From an uncultured Oscillospiraceae bacterium (lineage in GTDB: Bacteria; Bacillota; Clostridia; Oscillospirales; Ruminococcaceae), in the NCBI GenBank assembly GCA_900553955.1, contig USFO01000089.1:1-6277 (forward strand): a DNA stretch of 6,277 nucleotides. The letters are read 5' to 3'. Position numbers and translations under genes: made by a program. Of the stretch, positions 1-5,113 are shown piece after piece; within the stretch, counting starts at the first letter, position 1, and the number at the start of each line of letters is the position of its first letter. A model generated the notes under the pieces. The model made no database searches. It was not told the DNA's origin and saw only the letters and a list, made by a program, of their open reading frames with translations.

Positions 1-5
1 TTGTC

Positions 6-132
6 GGAGATACAACCCCTCAGTCACGGCGTTTTATCTTTTATCGCCGTGACAGCTACCCTTGCACAGGGGAGCCGAGAAGTGCGCTCAGTTCGCCTTG
101 CACAGGGAAGCCGAAATTTGCGCTCCGTTTGC
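6..132 (-). repeat. Hairpin repeat type 1, copy A, with duplicated leader
   Basis: Read on the minus strand, this is the element CTCGGCTCCCCT - loop - AGGG(T)AGCTGTCA - loop - TGACTGAGGGGTTG, the same plan as the copies at 1996-2063, 2169-2239 and 6224-6277. Hairpin 1 lies at 55-75 and has one mismatch (position 58 against 72). Hairpin 2 is a perfect 9-bp stem, 23-31 with 45-53, around a 13-nt loop. The tail segment with GGGG (minus strand of 16-19) could pair instead with the CCCC of hairpin 1. The leader is present twice as a 36-bp direct tandem repeat, 61-96 and 97-132, matching at 30 of 36 positions. The element sits about 80 nt beyond the stop of the HD-domain gene and in its sense direction, so it may form part of that transcript's 3' end. 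There is no T-run to make it a standard terminator. Function unknown; the repeat itself is certain. Confidence 0.8.
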
Positions 133-210
133 CGCCGTGCGAAGCTTGCGCCCTGCGCCGCGGCATTAAAATAAATAACTTCTTTTTCACCGCCTTTTGA
201 GCAAAGCATG

Positions 211-771
211 TTATTCTGCGAAAACATTCTCTACTAAATCGGTGTATTCGCGGTACGCCGGGTACTCGGCAAGGTCGGAAAGGCATTCCGCAATGCTTTT
301 GTAGTACCAGAGCTGCTCGTTTTTGTCCTTTTGGTTAAAGCGCTGCCACAGCTTGTCGCCGAGGCACAGATGGTCGCGGTACATGGAGCGGATGTTCGAG
401 AGCTTGTCGCCGAGGGTGAGCATTTTCACCTCTATCGGTGCGATTTTGAGGTACTCGATGGTTTCCACCTTGCGGATTTTCCATGTGGAAGCCGCAGGCT
501 GATCCTCGCGCTTGTTTTCACTTTCCGCGGAAACAAGCGCGGCAATGCGTTCGCCGAACTGCTCGCGAATCTGCTCAATGGTGGTGCCTGTGTCCTCCAC
601 CGTGTCGTGAAGCACCGCCGCGGCGAGAACCTCGTCATCGGCGGTCATTGTGCCGACGATTGCCGCCGCCTCCATGGGGTGAAGAATGTACGGTGTGTCG
701 GAGCCTTTACGGAACTGTCCGCGGTGTGCGTTCACCGCAAAAATAATTGCCTTGTCTAAAATCAAACCCAT
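211..771 (-). CDS. Stand-alone HD-domain hydrolase, RelA/SpoT (MESH1-like) type
   Basis: The 186-residue product is a single metal-dependent HD phosphohydrolase domain resembling the hydrolase half of RelA/SpoT proteins and the small alarmone hydrolases (MESH1 type, about 180 residues). Likely metal ligands are visible in order: H31 (in YILHP), H55-D56 (in AVLHDTVEDT) and D122 (in LGDKLSNIR). The E59-D60 pair after HD is the pair expected in an active (p)ppGpp 3'-pyrophosphohydrolase. There is no synthetase, TGS or ACT domain, so it can only degrade. Family knowledge suggests ppGpp as substrate, but relatives also act on NADPH or other nucleotides, so the substrate is inferred. The start at 771 is chosen because AGGGGAGG lies 8 nt upstream and a good promoter (-10 at 809-814) excludes the in-frame ATG at 861. 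An ATG at 795 lacks a ribosome site. It is a monocistronic gene divergent from tepA, with a short leader of about 30 nt. No signal peptide or membrane segment is seen; cytoplasmic. Confidence 0.88.
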   Translation of the reverse strand: MGLILDKAIIFAVNAHRGQFRKGSDTPYILHPMEAAAIVGTMTADDEVLAAAVLHDTVEDTGTTIEQIREQFGERIAALVSAESENKREDQPAASTWKIRKVETIEYLKIAPIEVKMLTLGDKLSNIRSMYRDHLCLGDKLWQRFNQKDKNEQLWYYKSIAECLSDLAEYPAYREYTDLVENVFAE

Positions 772-808
772 ACAGGAAGCCTCCCCTTTGTTCATTTTAT
801 CCTTTTTG

Positions 809-837
809 ATTATAGCACAATCCGCCGCCGAAAACAA
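809..837 (-). promoter_or_regulatory. Promoter of the HD-domain gene
   Basis: On the minus strand there is a perfect TATAAT at 814-809 preceded by TGC, making an extended -10 (TGnTATAAT), with a TTGTTT -35 at 837-832 and a 17-bp spacer. Transcription would begin near 802, about 30 nt before the ATG at 771, leaving room for the AGGGGAGG ribosome site. The -35 lies in the loop of a GC-rich inverted repeat (GCCGCCG at 824-830, CGGCGGC at 839-845), which could be an operator or chance. No expression evidence is available. Confidence 0.65.
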
Positions 838-898
838 GCGGCGGCACTCCGCCGCGTTCACAAAAACACGCTGCGGATTTTCTTAACAATTTTTTTGC

Positions 899-927
899 TT
901 GTATATTTAATATAAGTTTGATATAAT
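899..927 (+). promoter_or_regulatory. Promoter of tepA-ylzJ
   Basis: A perfect extended -10, TGATATAAT (TATAAT at 922-927), has a TTGTAT -35 at 899-904 with a 17-bp spacer. The stretch just upstream (about 884-897) is T-rich and could act as an UP element. Start of transcription would be near 934, giving a leader of about 87 nt before the tepA ATG at 1021. The match is to the housekeeping sigma-A consensus; nothing here resembles a sporulation sigma site. Confidence 0.65.
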
Positions 928-958
928 ATAAACTACGATAGTTTTATCATGCCGCATA

Positions 959-1010
959 ATGCCGTTTTGCAAAGGCATACTAAAAACAATGTATGCTTTT
1001 CTGAAAGGGA
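959..1010 (+). promoter_or_regulatory. tepA 5' leader: competing hairpins before the ribosome site
   Basis: Two overlapping stems can form in the leader. The first pairs ATGCC at 959-963 with GGCAT at 974-978. The second pairs 971-980 with 991-1000, a 10-bp stem with one G-U pair around a 10-nt loop. They share 974-978, so only one can form at a time. The second ends 2 nt before the ribosome binding site GAAAGGGA (1003-1010), itself 10 nt from the ATG. This may tune translation, but the stems are AU-rich and short, and no known riboswitch class is recognised. Confidence 0.3.
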
Positions 1011-1020
1011 CGGTAAAAAT

Positions 1021-1737
1021 ATGGCGGATGAAATTAAAAATAACTGCGAATGTTCCGACGAAGAGGAAAACGCCGTTGCGGAGCAGACGGAGGAAATAAT
1101 CAAAACCGGCTCCGTGACCAAGACAAAGGGCAAGCACTGCATACACTGTCTGACGGTGGTGGGGCAGGTGGAGGGGCACTACATTCTTCCTCCGCAAAAC
1201 AAAAGCACGAAATATGAGCATGTCATCCCGCAGCTTGTCGCCATAGAGGAGGACCCGGAAATAGAGGGACTTATGGTGATGCTCAACACCGTGGGCGGCG
1301 ATGTGGAGGCGGGACTTGCCATAGCGGAGCTTATTTCCGGCATGAGCAAGCCCACGGTTTCGCTGGTGCTCGGCGGGGGACATTCCATAGGAGTGCCGCT
1401 GGCGTGCTCGGCGAGGGTTTCGTTCATTGTTCCGTCGGCGACCATGACCATTCACCCGGTTCGTATGAACGGGCTTGTGCTGGGCGTTCCGCAGACGCTT
1501 TCCTACTTTGACAAAATGCAGGAGCGCATAACGAAGTTCGTGACGGATAATTCCCACATAAAAGCGGAACGCTTTCGGGAGCTTATGTTCACAACCGGAG
1601 AGCTTATCACCGACGTGGGAACGGTTCTGGACGGCGAAGCGGCCGTTCGGGAGGGACTTATCGACAGGCTCGGCGGGCTTTCTGACGCGATTAAGTGCCT
1701 CTATTCCCTTATCGAACAGGGAAAGGGGGCGCAATGA
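1021..1737 (+). CDS. tepA: TepA/YmfB-type ClpP-like serine protease
   Basis: The 238-residue protein belongs to the ClpP/crotonase fold in the translocation-enhancing protein (TepA) branch. The first 38 or so residues are acidic and charged and look disordered; the conserved part begins at IHCLTVVGQVEGH (41-53) and runs through LPPQNKSTKYEHVIPQL (56-72), a TepA signature. Catalytic residues can be placed by analogy with ClpP: Ser122 in GGGHSIGVPLA, His145 in MTIHPVR, and an Asp in the TDVGTVLDG stretch (D198 likely, D204 possible). The AAVREGLIDRLGG motif near 207-219 matches the ClpP C-terminal region. In Bacillus the homologue lies just before ylzJ and spoIIIE and has been linked to protein export and signal-peptide degradation; the exact substrate is not established from sequence. 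No signal peptide or membrane segment is seen. The start at 1021 follows GAAAGGGA; an in-frame ATG at 949 has no ribosome site. Its stop overlaps the ylzJ start, indicating translational coupling. Confidence 0.9.
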   Translation: MADEIKNNCECSDEEENAVAEQTEEIIKTGSVTKTKGKHCIHCLTVVGQVEGHYILPPQNKSTKYEHVIPQLVAIEEDPEIEGLMVMLNTVGGDVEAGLAIAELISGMSKPTVSLVLGGGHSIGVPLACSARVSFIVPSATMTIHPVRMNGLVLGVPQTLSYFDKMQERITKFVTDNSHIKAERFRELMFTTGELITDVGTVLDGEAAVREGLIDRLGGLSDAIKCLYSLIEQGKGAQ

Positions 1738-1940
1738 TGTTCCTTTGGACGAGAGAGCCCATGGAAAGCATTCTTCCCTCCTGCGACCCGCGACCCACGG
1801 CAAGAAAAATCCCCGGCGGGTATGTGGAGGGCTTTGATACGCCGGAGGGATTCTGCATATCCCGACTTGTGTCGACGGATTTGAAGAATTATCTCCGCAC
1901 GGAGTATTCTCCGGGCAGCGTAATGAATAAAACCAAATAG
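1737..1940 (+). CDS. ylzJ: YlzJ-like small protein
   Basis: This is a 67-residue protein of the YlzJ-like family, whose biochemical role is unknown. Recognition rests on size, position between tepA and the spoIIIE/ftsK gene, and family-like features: the N-terminus MFLWT..P.E.I resembles MILYT..P.E of Bacillus YlzJ, and the C-terminal half has RLVSTDLKNYL followed by YSPG. Two ATGs stand side by side at 1734 and 1737. I prefer 1737 because the AAAGGGGG ribosome site (1722-1729) then has a 7-nt gap and the N-terminus lines up with the family; starting at 1734 adds one Met and overlaps tepA by 4 nt. Either way it is translationally coupled to tepA. There is no membrane segment, signal peptide or cysteine pair suggesting metal binding. 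A hairpin begins at its stop codon, and unlike the compact Bacillus arrangement it is separated from ftsK by more than 400 bp of repeats. Confidence 0.8.
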   Translation: MFLWTREPMESILPSCDPRPTARKIPGGYVEGFDTPEGFCISRLVSTDLKNYLRTEYSPGSVMNKTK

Positions 1941-1966
1941 CGGGCGGCGCCCGCATACATATTTTG
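1940..1966 (+). terminator. Possible terminator after ylzJ
   Basis: A perfect 6-bp GC stem (GCGGGC 1940-1945, GCCCGC 1949-1954) has a 3-nt loop and overlaps the last base of the ylzJ stop codon. It is followed by an AT-rich stretch with TTTT at 1962-1965. The stem is strong, but the T-run is short and begins 7 nt after the stem, so termination would be weak or partial. Confidence 0.4.
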
Positions 1967-1970
1967 AGAA

Positions 1971-2063
1971 CGAACTCAGCCGAACGGAGCGCATTCTCGG
2001 CTCCCTCTGAGGAGGGAGCTGTCAAGCCTTTCAGCTTTTAAGGGCTTGACTGAGGGAGAGATA
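1971..2063 (+). repeat. Hairpin repeat type 1, copy B
   Basis: Leader CGAACTCAGCCGAACGGAGC and following bases (1971-1995) precede the core. Hairpin 1 is a perfect 8-bp stem, 2000-2007 with 2012-2019, loop TGAG. Hairpin 2 pairs GTCAAGCC (2021-2028) with GGCTTGAC (2043-2050). The tail TGAGGGAGAGATA follows, and GAGGGAG at 2052-2058 could pair instead with CTCCCTC at 2001-2007. It lies in the sense direction about 30 nt after the ylzJ stop. The 28 bases at 1996-2023 recur exactly, inverted, at 2212-2239, and the 16 bases at 2048-2063 recur exactly, inverted, at 2169-2184. Confidence 0.85.
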
Positions 2064-2168
2064 ACGCGAGGGTGCTGTTTGCCCCGAGGTGTAGACGAGC
2101 ACCAAATGAAAAGGCGGTCATTTGCTTTTGCTGTTGGCTATGCCTACTGCTTTCGCACATACTCGGTG
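2064..2168. other. Non-coding spacer between inverted repeat copies B and C
   Basis: About 105 bp separate the two facing repeat copies. I see no convincing gene here: the reading frames that cross it have no ribosome site and run straight through the repeat arms. It contains two small stem-loops, GGTGCT 2071-2076 with AGCACC 2098-2103, and AAATGA 2104-2109 with TCATTT 2118-2123. The first few bases on each side continue the inverted match imperfectly. It could be the middle of a non-autonomous mobile element or a structured RNA domain; nothing decides between them. Confidence 0.4.
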
Positions 2169-2270
2169 TATCTCTCCCTCAGTCGTACTGCTCAAATCCT
2201 TTATGCAGTCCGACAGCTCCCTCCTCAGAGGGAGCCGAGGCGGCTTCGCCGCAGACTGCGGAGCTCACAT
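2169..2270 (-). repeat. Hairpin repeat type 1, copy C (inverted)
   Basis: This is the minus-strand partner of copy B. Its hairpin 1 (2216-2235 region) is identical to that of B, but hairpin 2 is different: GTCGTACTGC at 2182-2191 pairs with GCAGTCCGAC at 2204-2213 with one mismatch. The leader, read on the minus strand from 2270 down to 2240, contains a small GCGG/CCGC hairpin (2241-2253) and differs from the leader of B. Together B and C could fold into a roughly 270-nt cruciform or long RNA hairpin. It ends about 90 bp upstream of the ftsK start and is antisense to ftsK transcription. Confidence 0.85.
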
Positions 2271-2296
2271 TCGGGGCACACATCAAATTTTTATTT

Positions 2297-2325
2297 TCAA
2301 GTTTTCAGTTTTCATTATTTATAAC
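2297..2325 (+). promoter_or_regulatory. Tentative ftsK-ftsY promoter
   Basis: Between copy C and ftsK lies an AT-rich stretch with TATAAC at 2320-2325 (5 of 6 to the -10 consensus). No good -35 is present at the usual distance (TCAAGT at 2297-2302). If used, transcription would begin near 2331, about 33 nt before the ATG. The need for a promoter here is inferred from the terminator-like hairpin and repeats that separate ftsK from ylzJ. Confidence 0.28.
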
Positions 2326-2363
2326 CGACAAAAACCAAAGGATTTTTTGGAGAGTATATAGAG

Positions 2364-5096
2364 ATGGCAGAAAAAAAGACAACTAAGAGTAAAAAGAATA
2401 CAAAGACCACGAAAAAGGCGGAGGAAAGCTCCAATCAGCGGCAGCTCTATGCGATTTTGTTCTTTGCACTGGGCGTTATATTCACGGCGCTTGCCCTAGT
2501 GGGGGGAGAGCATCTTTGGAAGTGGCTGCACTACGCGATATTCGGGCTTTTCGGATGGTGCGCCTACCTCATAGGTCCTGTTTTCATCTACCTTGCGGTG
2601 ATGAACACCATGGAGCGCCCAACCTTTTCCACTGGGGCGCAGGGCTGGGAGAGTCTTGCCCTTGTGCTGCTGCTCAGCGGCATAACCACCGTTTTTACGG
2701 ACAGCATGGAGCTTTCCGGCGGAGTGTTCACCAAAATAGGGCAGCTCTATAACTACGGCAAGGAGCTTGTGGGCGGCGGCGTGCTTTCCATAGTGTTCGG
2801 CGTTTCCGGGCTTGCGCTTATGGGCAGAACGGCGGCTATAATAGTGGAGCTTGTGCTTATTGCGGCGGTGCTCATGCTCATCACAGGAACCACCCTCCGG
2901 GGAATTGCCGACGGAACAAAAAAAGCCGGTGAAAAGGTCAAGAATGTTTACAACGAACAGGTGGAGCAGCACCGCGCGGCGGACGCAGCCCGCCGGGAGA
3001 ATATTCAGATAGACATACCCATCGACGGCGAGCAGGTGAAGTATCAGAACGAAGCCACCGGAGCGGCGGTTCGCCGCAGCAAGGAAAAGCTCCTCGGCAA
3101 AGAGGGCAGGGAGAGCGGCGCAGCCCGTTCCGACATAGATGTGGCGCTTCCGTGGGAGGAAGCGGGAGTCACCGCAGTTTCTCCGGCGCAGAAAAATACT
3201 GTCGCCGCGGCGGAGCCCATTCACGGCTTCAAGGTGGCGTCCATGGAGGAAAGACCGCTGCCGCAGGACGAGCTTGACAGCATTATAGACGGCTTCAAAT
3301 CGCCGTCGAAAAAGCCCCCGGAGCGCAAAATGCCGGAGGATGAGCTTGACAGCGTGATAAACGGCTTCAAATCCGCGGCGAAAAAGCAGGATGCGGACAG
3401 AGAAGCCGCCGCAATAAAGAAAGAAATGGAAAATGCAAAGCCCACCGAGGAGCAAATGGAGGACGCGAAGAACGACCCGCAGCTTGAGGCGCTGATAAAC
3501 CGCGCCATGCAGACCGATCCCGCAAACGCCAAGGAGAAAAAGCAGCTTAACAGGGAAATCGCCGCGGCGGAGCAGCAGCGCATAACCGAGCTTATGGACG
3601 ACATTGAAATTCCGCCCTATACCTTCCCCACGGTGAACCTGCTCAAGGACATTCCCCATATAAATTCCGCGGACATAACCGAGGAGCTTCGCAACAATGC
3701 GGATTTGCTCGTGAACACCCTGCAAAGCTTCGGCGTGCAGGCAAGAGTTATAGACATAAGCAGGGGTCCCGCCGTTACCAGATATGAGCTTCAGCCCGGT
3801 GCAGGGGTGAAAATCAGCAAAATAGCGGGACTTGCGGACGATATAGCCCTGAACCTTGCGGCGGGGGGCGTCAGAATAGAAGCGCCCATTCCCAACAAGG
3901 CGGCGGTGGGCATAGAGGTTCCGAACCGCAACGTGGACGTTGTAAGCATAAAGGAGCTTATAGATTCGGAGGAATTCCGCAGAGCGGAATCGCCGCTGAC
4001 GGTGGCTCTCGGACGGGACATAAGCGGCAGGGTGGCGGTTGCCGACCTTGCAAAAATGCCCCATTTGCTCATAGCGGGCTCCACCGGCTCCGGTAAGTCC
4101 GTCTGCATAAACTCCATGATAATTTCCCTTTTGTATAAGTCCTCTCCGGAGGATGTCCGACTGCTGATGGTTGACCCCAAGGTTGTGGAGCTGGGAATTT
4201 ACAACGGAATACCCCACCTGCTCGTTCCTGTGGTGACAGACCCCAGAAAGGCCGCGGGCGCGCTTAACTGGGCGGTTTCGGAGATGCTCAAGCGCTACAA
4301 ATCCTTCGCCGAAAACGGCGTTCGCGACATAAAAGGCTACAACGAGCTTGCAAAAACCCGCGACGACCTTGAAAAAATGCCGAAGGTGGTTATAATCATA
4401 GACGAGCTTGCCGACCTTATGATGGCGGCGCCCGGCGAGGTGGAGGACGCTATCTGCCGCCTTGCTCAAATGGCGCGCGCGGCGGGTATGCACCTTGTAA
4501 TCGCAACGCAGAGACCCTCTGCGGATGTTATCACCGGACTTATCAAGGCGAACATTCCGAGCAGAGTGGCGTTCGCCGTTTCATCCTCCATAGACAGCCG
4601 AATTATCCTCGATACCGGCGGCGCGGAAAAGCTCCTCGGCAGGGGCGATATGCTGTTCAGCCCCATAGGCTGTCAAAAGCCCTCCCGAATTCAGGGCTGC
4701 TTCGTCAGCGACAAGGAGGTTGAGGATGTGGTGAAGTTCATCAAGGACGGCGGAACGGCGGCCTACGATGAGGCTATTCTTGACGATATAGAGAAGCTTG
4801 CGGTGCAGGAAAAGGGCAAAAAAGGCGTTTCTGCGGATGCGGGCGAGGGAGGCGGCTTTGACGACAAGGACGAAATGCTCCCCGCCGCAATAGAATGTGT
4901 TGTGGAAATGGGACAGGCCTCCACCTCGCTTTTGCAGCGGAGGCTGAAGCTGGGCTACGCCAGAGCGGCGCGCATTATCGACCAGATGGAGGAAATGGGC
5001 GTTGTGGGACCCTTTGAGGGCAGCAAGCCCCGGCAGGTGCTTATTTCAAAGGAACAGTGGCTTGAAAGAAAACTTGCTTCCGACGAGGAGCAGTGA
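2364..5096 (+). CDS. ftsK: DNA translocase FtsK/SpoIIIE
   Basis: The 910-residue product is a full-length septal DNA pump that moves chromosome ends out of the closing septum, or into the forespore if the organism sporulates. A Lys/Thr-rich cytoplasmic tail (1-25) is followed by four or five hydrophobic segments (about 28-47, 57-80, 98-112, 138-155, 157-175) that anchor it at the septum. A charged linker follows to about 410, with a 24-residue tandem repeat at 296-343. The motor has Walker A GSTGSGKS (572-579, Lys578), Walker B VVIIIDELAD (675-684, Asp680), ATQRPS (714-719) and DTGGAEKLLGRGDML from 750. The C-terminal winged-helix gamma domain (about 836-900) carries GYARAARIIDQMEEMG, the helix that reads polar chromosomal octamers, and GPFEGSKPRQVL, typical of Bacillota. 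The ATG is set by GGAGAG at 2349-2354, 9 nt upstream. It follows tepA-ylzJ as in Bacillus and is 17 nt from ftsY, so they are probably cotranscribed. FtsK and SpoIIIE cannot be separated by sequence alone. Confidence 0.97.
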   Translation: MAEKKTTKSKKNTKTTKKAEESSNQRQLYAILFFALGVIFTALALVGGEHLWKWLHYAIFGLFGWCAYLIGPVFIYLAVMNTMERPTFSTGAQGWESLALVLLLSGITTVFTDSMELSGGVFTKIGQLYNYGKELVGGGVLSIVFGVSGLALMGRTAAIIVELVLIAAVLMLITGTTLRGIADGTKKAGEKVKNVYNEQVEQHRAADAARRENIQIDIPIDGEQVKYQNEATGAAVRRSKEKLLGKEGRESGAARSDIDVALPWEEAGVTAVSPAQKNTVAAAEPIHGFKVASMEERPLPQDELDSIIDGFKSPSKKPPERKMPEDELDSVINGFKSAAKKQDADREAAAIKKEMENAKPTEEQMEDAKNDPQLEALINRAMQTDPANAKEKKQLNREIAAAEQQRITELMDDIEIPPYTFPTVNLLKDIPHINSADITEELRNNADLLVNTLQSFGVQARVIDISRGPAVTRYELQPGAGVKISKIAGLADDIALNLAAGGVRIEAPIPNKAAVGIEVPNRNVDVVSIKELIDSEEFRRAESPLTVALGRDISGRVAVADLAKMPHLLIAGSTGSGKSVCINSMIISLLYKSSPEDVRLLMVDPKVVELGIYNGIPHLLVPVVTDPRKAAGALNWAVSEMLKRYKSFAENGVRDIKGYNELAKTRDDLEKMPKVVIIIDELADLMMAAPGEVEDAICRLAQMARAAGMHLVIATQRPSADVITGLIKANIPSRVAFAVSSSIDSRIILDTGGAEKLLGRGDMLFSPIGCQKPSRIQGCFVSDKEVEDVVKFIKDGGTAAYDEAILDDIEKLAVQEKGKKGVSADAGEGGGFDDKDEMLPAAIECVVEMGQASTSLLQRRLKLGYARAARIIDQMEEMGVVGPFEGSKPRQVLISKEQWLERKLASDEEQ
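3249..3392 (+). repeat. 72-bp tandem repeat within the ftsK linker
   Basis: Two in-frame 72-bp units, 3249-3320 and 3321-3392, encode residues 296-319 and 320-343. Shared pattern: ER.(L/M)P.DELDS(I/V)I.GFKS..KK. A third, degenerate trace is GFK at 288-290, spaced 22 residues before the GFK at 310-312, which is 24 before that at 334-336. The codons differ at several synonymous positions, so the duplication is not very recent and the peptide pattern seems kept. Confidence 0.8.
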
Positions 5097-5113
5097 TATA
5101 GGGAGGCAGAACC

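Noticed and set aside
1..210. CRISPR-like array from the 36-bp tandem units at 61-132
   Set aside because: There are only two imperfect units with no spacers between them, and they match the leader of the dispersed hairpin repeat.
772..861. Longer start (ATG at 861 or 795) for the HD-domain gene
   Set aside because: The ATG at 861 lies upstream of the promoter, and that at 795 has no ribosome site, while 771 has an ideal one and fits the family N-terminus.
949..1020. Upstream ATG at 949 for tepA
   Set aside because: No ribosome site precedes it and the added 24 residues cross the leader hairpins; the ATG at 1021 has GAAAGGGA at good distance.
907..2025. Open frame of 372 codons on the minus strand opposite tepA-ylzJ
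   Set aside because: It is codon-aligned with tepA, runs across the divergent promoter and into repeat copy B, and its translation is Arg/His-rich low-information sequence.
2046..2386. Three overlapping plus-strand frames of 79-104 codons before ftsK
   Set aside because: They lie over the inverted repeats, have no ribosome sites, and two run into ftsK in the wrong frame. No small-protein family is recognised.
2496..4493. Open frame of 665 codons on the minus strand opposite ftsK
   Set aside because: It is exactly aligned with ftsK codons and stays open because ftsK avoids TTA, CTA and TCA there; it ends at the first CTA (2496). It has no ribosome site and no recognisable domain.
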